NCBI GenBank assembly: GCA_900239685.1
Contig: OENT01000694.1
Location: 1 to 64,000 of the forward strand
Direction: 5' to 3'
DNA from: Rotaria macrura
Lineage: Eukaryota > Rotifera > Eurotatoria > Philodinida > Philodinidae
DNA: 64,000 bases
Under the pieces are notes generated by a model. That model searched no databases. It saw nothing but the letters and a program-made list of their open reading frames with translations, and had not been told where the DNA came from. Position numbers and translations under genes: made by a program. This document shows, piece after piece, positions 22,369-35,369 of the stretch. Each line of letters opens with the position of its first letter. The stretch's first letter is position 1.

Positions 22369-24345
22369 CTAAACTGAACAAGCAGATGAAACAAGAGCAG
22401 CAGGTGTACTTGATGGTCGATTGAGTGGATTTTTATTTGATGGATGATGTACATCGTTTTGATCCGGTGATGATGATATCGATGTTAATGGTGATAATGA
22501 TGAAATATCATTTGAATTGAGTAACACCGTCACAGGATTATGACTATTGGAACGAGCACTATTTCTATGACGAGGCTCTGTTGACGATGATGATTGATGA
22601 ACATCATCGTCATCGTCATCGTCGTCATCTTCTTCAATAATACCAGTTTCTTCATCTGTCGTATAATCCATTGGTTCAGGTAATGATTTATCATTGGCTG
22701 AATGTTGTTGTTGTTGTTGTTGTTCATGTTGTTCTTGTTGTTGTAAAATTCTTCGAAGTATTGTACGTGCATTTAATAATTGTTTATTATCAACTGACGG
22801 ACTTGTTGACGAAACTGTACATTTATTCGTTAAAAAATTGGATAATTGAGCATTATTATTATTGTTATTATTATTACTATGAGCTTGTGCTTGTTGTTGA
22901 TTGTGAAGAGCGATCGCTTTTAAAACTGTTAATGGTACACCCATGGAAAGAAGTTCTTCATAATTTTTTTCGTTTAATCCTAAAAATTGTTGTCGAAATT
23001 TATCTTGTTCATTTTCATTGATAATCGATGGATTCGATGAGATTTCAATTAATGTTCGATCATCATCATCATCACTATGAGCTTCAGCAACAACAAGTGG
23101 CATTTTAACATTTCTCATCGAACGATGTTCATTATGATTGTCATTACAATCGATTTGTTTACTTTTCATATGTTCATCTTGATTATTATTGTTAAGATCT
23201 TTTAAACGTTCTTCATCTAACATTTGATAAAATTTTGAACGTTTTTTCGGTGGCATTTTACGTATACGTTCCATAAGATCATCAACATAACCACCCACAG
23301 ATGTCAATAATAATGGTTGACGATCATCCATTTCAATCTCGTTACTATCAGAATTTATTTTTGCTAATCTTTGTTGCATGGGACTTTTACCATTTTTAGA
23401 ATTGTAATAACATGATGATGATGATACATCGGATGTAACCGATGAACCTGAGCCTGTACGAATAGATGATATTGGAGGTGATTGACGACTTGTTGCCAAT
23501 CCTGATTCGTAACCACTTGACGCATTCGAGGTCGACTGAAAATGAAAGAAGGAAAATAAAATTTAGGATTTTGAAAATTGTTTCTCTTTCATACTGAATC
23601 TTTTCTCGGCGGTACATATTCATCACTTTCATCATCACTCGCTCCACCATGACTTGTTGTCGATGAAAATCCACTTGAACGGCGTCGATAATTATGATAG
23701 GCTGCCGTCAGCAAATCTACTTGTTGTTGTTGTTGAGAATTCAATATAGCCGAACTGGTATTTTGATTAGTTCTCTGTCGTATAAGACATGCCGATGGTA
23801 TAGAATTATTCATCGTATTTGGAAAGGATGAACGCATTAATTTGTATCGTGGATCATTTGTATACGGATGTTGTTCATCAAGAGAATTGTTTGTTGATAA
23901 ATTTTTTAAGCTTTCCGTATTTAAATATGATGGCATTTTATTATGATTACCATTGTTTGTATTTGCACGATTAATATAATTTTGAAGTTCATTCATGGTA
24001 TTATTTGAAGTTTGTTGTTGATGTTGATGTTGATATTGTTGTTGATGAGCTTGAGCAGCAGCTTGTACGGCAGCATGCCAAAATTTTGTTTGAGCTAATA
24101 ATTTGTTTTGTGCTGCCGTTGAAGAATACGATGGTGGTGAACTGCCACGTCTTTGTAATGATGATGGTAATGAATTGATATCAGCATTCATACGCGAATT
24201 CATTGATGAAGCAACAGGTGATGGCATATATGTTGAACGTTGTTGATTAACCATCATTTTATTAGAATTAGTTGAAGGATGATGTTGATTTGTATTGTAA
24301 GATTGTGATTGTTGTCTATAGGATGATAAAAGCCATTCAGCATGC

Positions 24346-24378
<33 letters not shown>

Positions 24379-25749
24379 TGCTGTTGTTGTTGTTGTTGCT
24401 GCTGCTGCTGTTGTTGTTGTTGTTGTTGCTGTTGTTGTTGTTTATATGGATCGTTTGTAAGAGCAACTTTTTTTGGAATAGGTAGTCCTGATTCATGTGG
24501 ATAAGATGCTAGATTATGTCGATGTGATACAGATGATGATTGTTGTGTTGACATACTTTGCTGTTGTTTTTGTTTATTAATCATAGCTGCTGTTGCTGCT
24601 TGAGAATTTAAAAATGCACGATATGCTGCTGGATCAGTAACACCAGCGGACATCATGGCTGCGGCAACAGATAGTTGATTTAACGTTGATGATGTATTGT
24701 TGTTATGTGAATGTGGATGTTCATTTAATAAACGTGTTGGTTTAGTAGCAGGAATTGTCGAATGACGATGATAATTATTTGACGGTGATAATGTTGATGT
24801 TGTTGAATTCGATTCAATAGATTGTTCAGAATTTTGTGATAATGCCGATGATGAATTTAGATTCGAAACAGCTACAGCTGCAGCTGCTGCTGCAGCAGCA
24901 GCGGCACGTTTTCGTTTTAAACTATACTTTTTATAGGGTGAATTATTTTTAAATGATGGATTTATGGTCCATACATATTTAACTGGACCTTTTGATAACG
25001 ATGATATAACAGGTACACGAATAAATTGATTGTGTAAAGATAAATTATGTCGAATTGAATTCTTAAAAAGAAAGAAAAGAAGAAACGTTATATATACATA
25101 TATTTGTATGTTAAAAGATAATATTGAAAAACGAAAAAATTTATTCTCTTTCTTAGATAACTACCTTCCATCCCCAACTTGTTTTTGCATCGATTTTATC
25201 TTTAAAGTACGGCACAAATTTAATGATCCATTCATATACTTCATTTAAAGTCAAACGTTTCCATGGACTACTATCAATAGCACGTGTAATCAATTGAGCA
25301 TAAGATAGATTACCCCATGGATTACGATACGTTTTATTTATGCCAATACCAAGTTCTTGTATAACTGATTTAGCTAAACGTTTATCATATTCAATAAATA
25401 TATCACGTTTTTCTTTTCGATGACGTGGCCAAGTATTAAAACGTAAACGTTCGCGATGAACATTATTAATCGATCCATTTGAATCGTACATTGAACTACT
25501 ATATGAATATCGCCTACGAGCTGGACGAAGAGATGTTGTTGCTTGAGATGTTCGAGCACTAGAGGATGTTGGTGATGGAGATCGATCTGTATAAACATTT
25601 CGATGGCATATCGTATCTGGTGGCGAATCAACAATCAATGATGAATAATCGCCGGTAGTTGATGGAATATAATGATGATTCGATAGATCTTCGTCGTTGT
25701 CATCATCAACAACGAGTGGGTCGTCAACTGACTGTCGAGAATGATGCAT
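22369..25749 (-). CDS. FOXO: Forkhead transcription factor FoxO
   Basis: Three exons, all phase 0: 25165-25749, 23595-25061, 22369-23535; 1072 residues, about twice vertebrate FOXO length. The forkhead domain spans residues ~141-245: NPWGNLSYAQLITRAI, KRLTLNEVYEWIIKFVPYF, the FoxO-specific insertion KDKIDAKTSWGWK, and recognition helix NSIRHNLSLHNQFIRV, split by an intron at the WK/NS junction as in other FOXO genes. RLRFNTWP at ~101-108 matches the first AKT site (RxRxxT, Thr106). Wing 2 is diverged (KYVWTINPSFKNNSPYKKYS) and lacks the usual RRRAxSM second AKT site. The rest is low-complexity: a polyAla run after KRKR, a polyQ tract at ~residues 402-436 (24340-24442), Asn/His-rich stretches and a DDDDDDD run. 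FoxO is the insulin-pathway-controlled nuclear regulator of stress resistance. Start is the first ATG after a TAACTAG acceptor; a GTG lies just before it. Confidence 0.93.
24340..24442 (-). repeat. Polyglutamine-coding CAA/CAG tract in FoxO exon 2
   Basis: About 34 consecutive glutamine codons, mixed CAA and CAG (read as TTG/CTG on the plus strand). Codon mixing argues against very recent slippage along the whole run. Long open frames on the opposite strand here are by-products. Confidence 0.9.
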
Positions 25750-28700
25750 GGTCGGCACTAGTTATTATCTGACCATTTGGCCGCCAATGTCTGTTAACTT
25801 ACAAAGCATCTGGAAATAAAAATGAAAAGAAAAAGAGAAAGACCTAAAGAAATTCATCGTCTTTTTTTTATCTCGTGGGAACCATCTGGTGTATGTATGC
25901 ATGAACGCATGAGTATATGTATTGATCGAAAAATATAACCACACTTATTACATAAGAAACATTATAGAAAAGAGAGTTCAACTTCTCTGGGGTCTCTCGA
26001 AATGGATATAGTAAAAATGTCACCCTTAGTTGCACTATTGGCAGAAGAAGAGAAAAAAAGGGAACGAAGAAAAAAAAAAGTTGACCCTTCTACCTTCTAC
26101 CGCCCGCTTGTGCGCTCTCATTTTTTTTGTCTTTTTCTCTCGTGTTGCATGCATGGAAACGACGAGAGAGCAAAAACACCATCACAGAGAGCGTCGTTCG
26201 ATGATGCATTCCGCCAACGAGCGCGTTCATTTTTTTTTGTGTTATGTGTTCAAGCGTACGTCAATACACATTTCTTTCTCATATTTTTTTGTGCTCGTTG
26301 CTTACACACAGCGTGGCCGAAAACAAAAGGAACACGCGACCTCTCTCTCGTATTCTTACATATATATATATATATGTGTATATAAATATATACGCAACAA
26401 AAGTCATTACACGATTTATTTTTTTGATGAGAGCGATAAGCCTGACCGCAAAAGTTTACGACAAGTAATGCATGGCGTCAGAAAGCAAAAAGAAAAAAAA
26501 ATCGAGGAAATGATTTTACGTAAAACAAAACAATATTCTAAAACTATGCCGATGATTACGTAGGAGACGAGAAGGAAAAGAAGAAAAAAAACTCATGGAA
26601 TCGCCTATTAAGTCATACGTCCAAACGAGAACAACAGCTTGAAATGAACAAATGAAAAGTCTTATACAATACTTTTTTTTTTGTTATTCTTTTATTTAAC
26701 ACACGTCCCATCTTTTCTCGTTCTTCATTCAACACATCATCATCATCTCATAAGAAAAATAAACAAGCGCTACTATATTTTGTGAACGATCGTACAATAT
26801 CTGTTTTTGAATACTTTCGTATGGGAATCAAGCATTAGCATTTGGTATTGATTAGAGAATGATATCCAACAAGGGACAAAAGATTCATAGAATATTTAGA
26901 ATCTCACTTGATTTAATCTCAAGGACCTATATAAATATGTAACCAATATTGTTAATAGAATAGTTTGATGAATGAAAATGGGAAAAGCAATCTCGGACAA
27001 TACAGCACCTAGTAATAATCAATTGCCTGATGTTTGTTTATTTTGTTAGGATTTATGCATATCTGTGATTCTTTCTCGAAAAGGGCACAGTATGTGCATA
27101 TGAGCGAAGAGAAATCATCACATCAATACATCCTATACTAACGCCTAAAAGTACAAGGCTTTTTTCTCCTCGTTTTTTTTTCTCTTGATGTGGTATTGTC
27201 ACATTATCGTTGTCGCATCTCGAACAAATGCATGCACGTTTTTTTTTTCTTCTTCCATACACATATACATATAAATATACATATGCATCAGATGCGTACA
27301 AACGACTTCTTTGAGTAGAACAAAAATTTCTCTTTTGCATCGCATACACTGACAGTAAAGCAAAAAAAAGCAATAGCTGTTGAATGCGAGAAACGAACAA
27401 GGTTGTCAATATTACGTAACGATGTGTGGGCGCATGTGTGAGCAAGCGTTCTGTTTTTATTATTGACATAAGATATTATGATATGAAGTATATATACGTT
27501 CTTCTATTTTCTTGTTTCTATAGTAAAATACAAGCATAGGCCTTTTTTCCTTTCACACTTATTCTTCTATTGATCACCTTAAGGGAATACAAAGATATGA
27601 AATACAACTGATTGGAAATAAACTGTGTGTGTATATGTGTGTTCTTTTTTGTGTTCGTTGCCATGTAATCGATCGATCTTCAAAAAGAAAACAACAAAAT
27701 TATCTTTGATAAATAACTATTTTTAGAAAGAAAAACTAAATGTTAACGCCGCTTTTCAATCTTAACTAAATGGGATACTTATTTATAGTAGAAACGCAAA
27801 AAAAAAAAAAACATCAAAACATACCTATGTAAGAAATAAAAATTACCTGTCTATTTATATTATGATACATATGTATTCAATAATCATGAACTAATAAAGA
27901 AAACAAAGAAAAAGAAATTACCTACACTATAAATAAACGCATAAATACCTGAGCAATAGAATGCAATAAAAATGGTATGTCATGATTCGTCATTAATATA
28001 TTCGATGAAGAAAGAAAAAAGAATAAAAACAACATCAGAAAAATAATCCACTTCATGGAAATGTCATAAAATTCTGTTCATAATTGAACAACAATAGATT
28101 AGCGTAGGCTAAAGATTATTATTCTTTAACAACAATTGTCATGTATAGAAGAAAAAAAACTAATTAATAATGCACAAATGCCTACCTATTCATATAGTTT
28201 ATTTTATCACTCCACAAACAGATCTAATGCACGCATATAAAAACAAAATGAGACATCCAAAGTGAATGAAAGCATGACATGAAATGAAAAAGAGAACCTC
28301 GCGTTTCTCTCGTTTTCTTCTTATGTCCGTATTGATCTCATCGTGCGTCAATCTTCAATTCATTTCACGTCAGCATCGATTCAATTTGATACACGCTAAA
28401 TTAATTTAAAATATAAGCAACATATGAATGTCGCTATGACACATTCGAGGTTATCCTGAACATTATCTCTATTAAGATATTGAAAATATGTAACTGATAA
28501 ACAAATATATATATATTTATATGTGTGTGTATATTTATATATATAATTCTACATTAACCTTCGAACCCAATCTAAGACTTTCTTTTTTCCATCTCGTTCT
28601 GCTTTGGCAAGGATATAAGATATGCTATTACTAGTTCATCTTACATAATCATATATATATATATATATATATATATAAAGATTGATAGATAGAATGTAAT

Positions 28701-31700
28701 GAACCCTGTTTCTATTATCTAGAAAAAACACTTCTCATTCAACAAATACACTCTCATCGTACACACAAAAGAGAATAACTATAATCAATTTCATTCATCA
28801 ACTATAAAAAATAGTCGATTGTTTTTATCTATCAATAAATGTGAAAATAATGGTAAATTTATTTTCGAATAATATTTCTTACGTAAAATACGAAAAGAAT
28901 ATACATATTACATTTTCGTAGTTTACGTCAATAGGATGATTCAATATTATATATGTATACATACATGTATATATACATATATGATAGGACACATATTATG
29001 TAGAATGAATAGTGATAAACCTAGTCATTCGATCTCTCATCCAAAACATATGCGGCCTTCATTATTAGCCTTGAATTTCTTTCTATAGAAAAAGAGAACA
29101 AGAAAAGGATCTTAACGTTCGGTCAAGGTCACTTCGATTTGTTGAATTTTGGGAATCTTATTGTTCTATATCGTGTTGGGAAGGTTAAACTCGTTTTAGA
29201 TGTATACATACATAAAACATAACGACGATCAATCAACCTTCAAAGTGCCAGTAACATCAACGATGATGATGACAACGAGGCTTTCAAGGTTTGAAGATAC
29301 TATTGCTACTATTCATTGTTAATACGGGTATTTTCTTCTTTTCTTGCTTTTCCAGCATAGCGCGATGATGTGTGTTCAAGAACAAATATTGCCTTCTATG
29401 TCCCCTTCTATCTTCTTCTTTTCTCGTTCTCTCTCAAAAATACACAAATGAAATCATCGACGAACGAGATACAAAGAATGTGCATGACGCAATCGAGTGT
29501 TCTCTCTCTTTCTTTCTTTCTCTCTCTATTTGTGATTTAATCAAGAAACGAATACACAAGGCAAAAAAAAAAGAACTTGCCGTTCGAGTACCACTCAAGG
29601 CTTTACAATATATGCATGTGTATTCAGTAACCTTGAACAGCTGTTCGCACTGATCGTTTTCGTATTAAATGGGATACTATACTTCCATTTTCAAAATAGT
29701 GTGCGCTTTCTTCATTGCTTTTTTGTTTTATTTGACAATCTTACCTTGATTACATACACATTTTCTGCTTTTTTTCCTCATGCAATCTGCTGTTCAAATA
29801 CACATTTACGAAGAAGTAACCCTGAACGGACCTTGAACCGTAATGATGATGAAAGGGACAATATTTATATATATATATATATATATAAATGTACAGCAAG
29901 AGAATGAGAGCAAAGAAAAAGAGAAGCAAAAAAATGGTTTCATTTTGATTCTCGAATAATTGCAAAAACAGAAGAATGAAGTCTGTTGTAAACAAGCAAA
30001 AAAAAAACATATATAGTACTAGCGTAAATGTAACTTAATAAGAAAAAAAAAAAAGAGGCGAACTCTTGTAAGATTACGTCATTGAAGTTAACAATCTAGC
30101 TTACCTAATGTTTCAATTATTTCTTTATTTGTTTCTTTTCTACAAGAATAAAATTAATAAACGTAACAGAACGAAGAAAAAAAGAACCGATAAGTGTTAA
30201 TGTATTACATAAACTAAACATCAATGCTGGAATCAATTTCAATTTTTCTCGATCTTATTTTTATGGAAGATCGTAATGAACAATAGAAAATAATCAGTTT
30301 TCTATTCAACAATATTTTCTTACGTAATTCCCATGGTTATATAAAGCGTATCCTAGAATCGTCTCTAATGAGGATTGATTAGCTAATGATATTCAACTTC
30401 ATAAATCGTTTTATATTATTTGTTTCGAAACAAATGCAATTCGAACACATGTTATTTTATAAAATTTTTCTTATCTTCTTTTTACTTACAATTTTTAAAT
30501 CAAAACAACCTTTTTGAAATAGGAGAAAACACATATCAAGTTATGATCATGATTCGTTACTAATTTTTATCATTCATGCATTAAATCATTGCGTTCGTCT
30601 AGAAAACAATTGTTTTATTCAATTATTGAAATCATATTTTTATGAGATTTGAAAATTTAGTAGAATCTATAGTTACCTGGAATGATGAAAATGCTTCAAC
30701 GATGTTTAACCACTACAATCATGAGGTATTTGATCAACAAAAGAGAAAAGAAAAACAATCATCGCACATTATCAATCTATATATATATATATATATACAA
30801 TGCCATACTTTCAAGAACGAGAGTACAAGATTGTACGAGTCGATTTTTATATTTTTCGAACACACAACATTTTTGCCTTGAATTCAATAACGAGTTCTTT
30901 AGCAAATATTGATTTAAAACAAAATAAACAATATTTCGTTTTCATGCAAGCTAGAACAAGTAAAATTGTTCTCTTGAGTACGAAGAAATTTATTTATCAT
31001 GATAAAATACTGCGTCATTTATTGTTCACAGAAGACAATACCCTGTATGCTGGGATTGTTGGAATGACTTTTATATATTCATTATTTTTAAGCTAGATGC
31101 TCTTATGATGAATATAGAATGAATGATCTCATGAACTTTATTCGGTCATCGATAAAAATAGTTGTTTTGGAGTATTCTTTGACATAGCATGCAATAGTTA
31201 TTTTTATAGCTTCTTTTTTCATAAGAAATTATAACTCATGAAACTTCATAAGTATTAAACAGTAAGTTCAGACATACTACCTACTGTCAGCATAAGAAAA
31301 AAAAATTTACTTTTACTTTGTTGTGTAAACTTAATCAATTTTTAAATCGTATTAGAACCTACGAAAAGTAATCATTAATATTTCTTGTTGCATGATGTAC
31401 ACAAAGTTGAACAACGACTTTCATCGACATGTTGACAGGCAACAAAAAAAAGAATGAAATTATCTCGAAAACTTTGGGATTAAAATAGAAAAAAGAAGTG
31501 CATCACCATCATTAACCAACATGTATATGCTTTCTATTTATATGTTATCTTATTAACATGGAAGGGTTTCATTCTGTCAATAAATTGGCTGCACTTTTTG
31601 AATTATAAAATCACAAACAATGAGTCTATGTTCATATGAAATTCTCCTACGTAATTATACTGTCTGATATTTTTAGAAACTAATATATTTTTCATAAGCA

Positions 31701-33973
31701 TAAATATAGTGCGTTGAAAAATGATTCATTGCATGAAAAAAGAAAACTATCTATATATTACATTTTATATCAATAGAGTTACATGATACTGGACAATATC
31801 TACAATAAGCTTGTTTACATTCGATTACATTGAAATTCATCTTAACCACTCATGCATACACATTAGATTGTAATAACAAAGTTATATTCATTCTAATATG
31901 AAAGTCATGCGAAGATTTGATTTAAAAATGAAGTGCATTTTTCTTTTAGTTTTAGATTAGTAACACCTATAACTTCGGTACTAGATATGAATGGCGAATA
32001 GAAAACAATTAAACTATTCTATTTATATCAGAGGGCAAACAAAAGTTCATCGTTCTTATCATTTATGAGAAACTTGAGCAAATAAGACAATAAACGATGT
32101 CAGGTAGAGGAGCTTATTATGGTCGGTTCTTTTTTCTTTCTTACTAGGCTTCATAAGAATATCCCTTGAATTTCAAGGCAATGCTTGACATGAAGCTTAG
32201 AATTCTTTTTTCTTTTTTTCAAAATTAAACATTGACTTTGTAAGAATGAAAAACAACCGCATAGATCATCGATTGAAATAGAAAGTACTAGAAAACGATA
32301 ACTCATAAATGACTTTGACATGTTTTATCGTACTTCAATTTACAAGACTGAAGCAGTTTTCACTATGTGATTTAAACTGATCGATTGAGACGAGATTCAA
32401 GAAATTGAATGTACTCTCAAGTATAGAGAATCACCTTAGATATGATATACGTTTATTCGGAACATTGTAAATGATGAATCTATTGATTTGAGATGAATAA
32501 TGCAATTCGCATAGAATTAAAACAGCTAATCTATTTTCAAGAAATACAAAACTAGTGAATCTTTCGTTTACTCTAAGATATTTATTCATGTATAACTTCG
32601 ACTTAGATTACGTCTTGGAAACAATTTCTTTCTTTGGGACTTCGTTTCTTCAAGAAATTTATCAGTTTCGACATGACACATTTGTGCAAAGCGCTAAGAA
32701 TTCAAATGAATTTATTGTCGAAGAAAAAGAATGAAGTGTAAATGATCGTTTAGACGTTAGTTTTCAAGATTAAATATTCACATTTTTTGATAGAATTCAT
32801 TTTTCCTGTCATATCTGGAATATACATTTAGACATATGTATGTATCTGTTGTTTCAATCAGAGAACAATATCATATAAACAATAACGTATACATATATAT
32901 TCAAATCTGCCACATGAATTCAATGATATCGTATAGGATCGATCATCATTGTAATTTTGCTCGCGATTAAGATCATTTGAAAAAATCTATAATCATTTTA
33001 AATTGTCAACAGATAATTGAACTCAAGAAAGATTAATTGTCTTTCTTCGTATGTAATTAAATAACATAACAGATTATTTTTAGAAACTTTGAAAAATTAT
33101 TGACTTAGATCTATTCGTGTTCGAGTATTTTACTAGTTTCTATTTTTAACATAATTTCTTATTTATTAATTCTTTTGCCCTTATGAATTTCTTTTCTTCT
33201 AGTTCACCTAAATAACTAAAACATAAATACGAGTTGATCAACAAACATGTTGTTGTTAGATTTTGAAAATTTCTACTCAAAAACAAGAATAGATTTTATT
33301 CAAGTAACTACATGAAGATTCGAATGTCATATACGAAAACAAACAGTCAATCATCATCTATATATATATATATATATATCATCACTCAAGATGATATCAA
33401 CCATGTAATGAAGTGTCTGCATCGTTCAGTATCAATTAGATAGTTTACCCTGTTATTCCATTATTCAAAGAGCTGTTCACTAGATTGATTCCTTGTTGAT
33501 ATGTTATTCATACTGCTAATCATCAAAATAATGTTAAATATCAATTAGAAACAAAGAAGCAATATCATATAATCGTAATTTTATTCGTATGGATACTATA
33601 GTATGAATTTTTGTAACGGATAGGTCGAAAGTTGTGAAAGAAAATGTTTACTCGAATTTGACTCGCTTGAAAATAGTTTCTACTTTTTCTGAATATAGAA
33701 TTAGAAATATTATGCTACTTTTTGTTGAAGACGAGTGAGACAATCTTTGAAAGTTGTAAGCAATAAGTTCGGACTACGAACAAATAAGTTTTGCAAAGAT
33801 TCTAAAAATTGTTAGATTGGATGATTTATTTTTTGAACAGTGAACAATTCTTTACAAAATATGATATTTAACCGAGTTGTATATGTTTCCCTGTGAGAAA
33901 GCTATGCGCAATTATTTTTAAAAATATTTTTTTTTCGGGCAAAACGCTCTTTAGTAAAAATAAATGTGAAAAC
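25750..33973. other. About 8 kb upstream of FoxO without recognisable genes
   Basis: No open frame here has protein-like composition. The stretch is AT-rich with purine/pyrimidine-rich runs and microsatellites: (AT)n near 26360, 28651-28676, 29866-29887, 30778-30797 and 33358-33380. A consensus donor on the minus strand near 25800 (GATGCTTT|GTAAGT) suggests a non-coding 5' exon of FoxO just upstream of its start, with a short intron ending at TAACTAG. The rest may hold FoxO promoters, enhancers and untranslated exons. Confidence 0.5.
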
Positions 33974-34527
33974 CTCGGACTTGAGTCCGAGAGTTATGTG
34001 TACTTCAAAAAGTGAATGAGACAAATCAGTCATTCTAGAATGTGTGCACGGAAGAAGTATCTCGGTAAACCTTTTTGGGAATCTTCAAAACTAGTAGTCA
34101 TCTGAGACATATCTAGGCATTTGGTTTCTGGATGCAGTTTTTGTGCATTTCGAGACTTTTTTCAGGCGATGTTTTGTTACAAAGCTACGATTTGGTTCAA
34201 AACTAATATCAGATTCAGAATCAGCGTTAAAAACTGAGTCGATTTATATACGTTGTGGATAATTCTGAGAAAAAAGTTTTTTTGAAAAAATCCCTGTACC
34301 CCACCTCAGGAATTGCTTGGTGAATAATGACAACTTTTTCGATAACTCAACCATTTCTTGCCGGATCCTTCTCATCTTCGAACTTGACCGAGATATTGAT
34401 GAGACAATTCTGTGCACAAAAGTTCAACTCAATTGAATGTAATTGTGAAGAGTTATCGAATAAACGGACGGCCGGCCGGACGGACACACTGACCGATTTT
34501 ACTAGTGTACTCACTTTTTGAGTACAC
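33974..34527 (+). mobile_element. Interspersed repeat with hairpin ends, copy A
   Basis: It begins with the palindrome CTCGGACTTGAGTCCGAG (33974-33991) and ends with the hairpin GTGTACTCACTTTTTGAGTACAC (34505-34527). The whole 554 bases recur in inverted orientation at 49497-50036 with only a few substitutions and small indels by eye, and the ends recur at 38706-38998. No transposase frame is present, so it looks like a non-autonomous element. CACTTTTT/GTACAC words appear near both ends. Confidence 0.8.
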
Positions 34528-35369
34528 AAAAACACCAATCACTTTGTACGGTAGATATAATAGTAAAAGCTTCAAAATGTGAATCTAATTTTTTTGCACC
34601 TTTCAAAGATTCTTCATTCCTCTCGAAATAACAGTGATATAAAATTTCTAAGTCCTCCTATTCGGAAAAAAACACAACATTCTAGTTCTCATACACAAGC
34701 TTTTGATTCATCAGAAATACTTTCAAGCGTGTCAATTTTTGAACAAATACTTTGTCTCAAAACTTTTGACTCATGGATTATCTCATCTATTGGTATCTTC
34801 AAGCTATACGATTGATTCACATACATTCATTTCGAAAGTTATATCTAAGTACATAATTACGAAGACTTTTCCTGTCATTACAAGAAATTTCTGATGAAAG
34901 AAACTGATGACATCTGAATAACTTTTGAAATCATTCTTGTATACAATGAAATGAATATTCTTCGATTTGATTGAAGCAAATTCGTTCGTGTCTATGTACT
35001 AGTTTATGTTCATATACAAAATTGAATCAAATATCATGTTTATGCATGCATGACATTGTCAGTCAATATCGTTTTTCTATTAGAAAACGTAAAAATTGTT
35101 GATATAGGAATTTAGTGGTATTTCAATTGATAAGGTTTGGCTCGTGTTACATTTTAATGTAGTTCAAGTGAAAAACTTGCATTTTCTATTTATCTAATAA
35201 TTAAAAACATTGATATGAATAATGGTTGAAAATTCTGTTCTAGTGTATGTCAATGTTTTGATTAAATGCTAATTCAATTCTTCATTTGTCTCCATAGTAA
35301 ATTTATTTCGTAAAAAATGAATTGTCATCGGTAAATGGACTAGATAAAGTATACACAATGCATGCTGCA
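34528..35369. other. Intergenic, no gene recognised
   Basis: AT-rich sequence between repeat copy A and the 3' end of the branching-enzyme gene. Nothing further supported. Confidence 0.5.

Noticed and set aside
22671..23021. Plus-strand frame of 116 codons, Val-rich
   Set aside because: Antisense of Gln/Asn-rich FoxO coding sequence.
24272..24460. Plus-strand Val/Ala-rich frame
   Set aside because: Antisense of the polyQ tract.
26002..26563. Overlapping plus-strand frames of 74-177 codons upstream of FoxO
   Set aside because: Composition-driven (Lys/Arg/Phe-rich), three frames open together, no conserved motif or splice support.
27053..27469. Minus-strand 138-codon frame
   Set aside because: Contains Tyr-Val-Tyr-type repeats from an ATAC-rich microsatellite region and has no domain.
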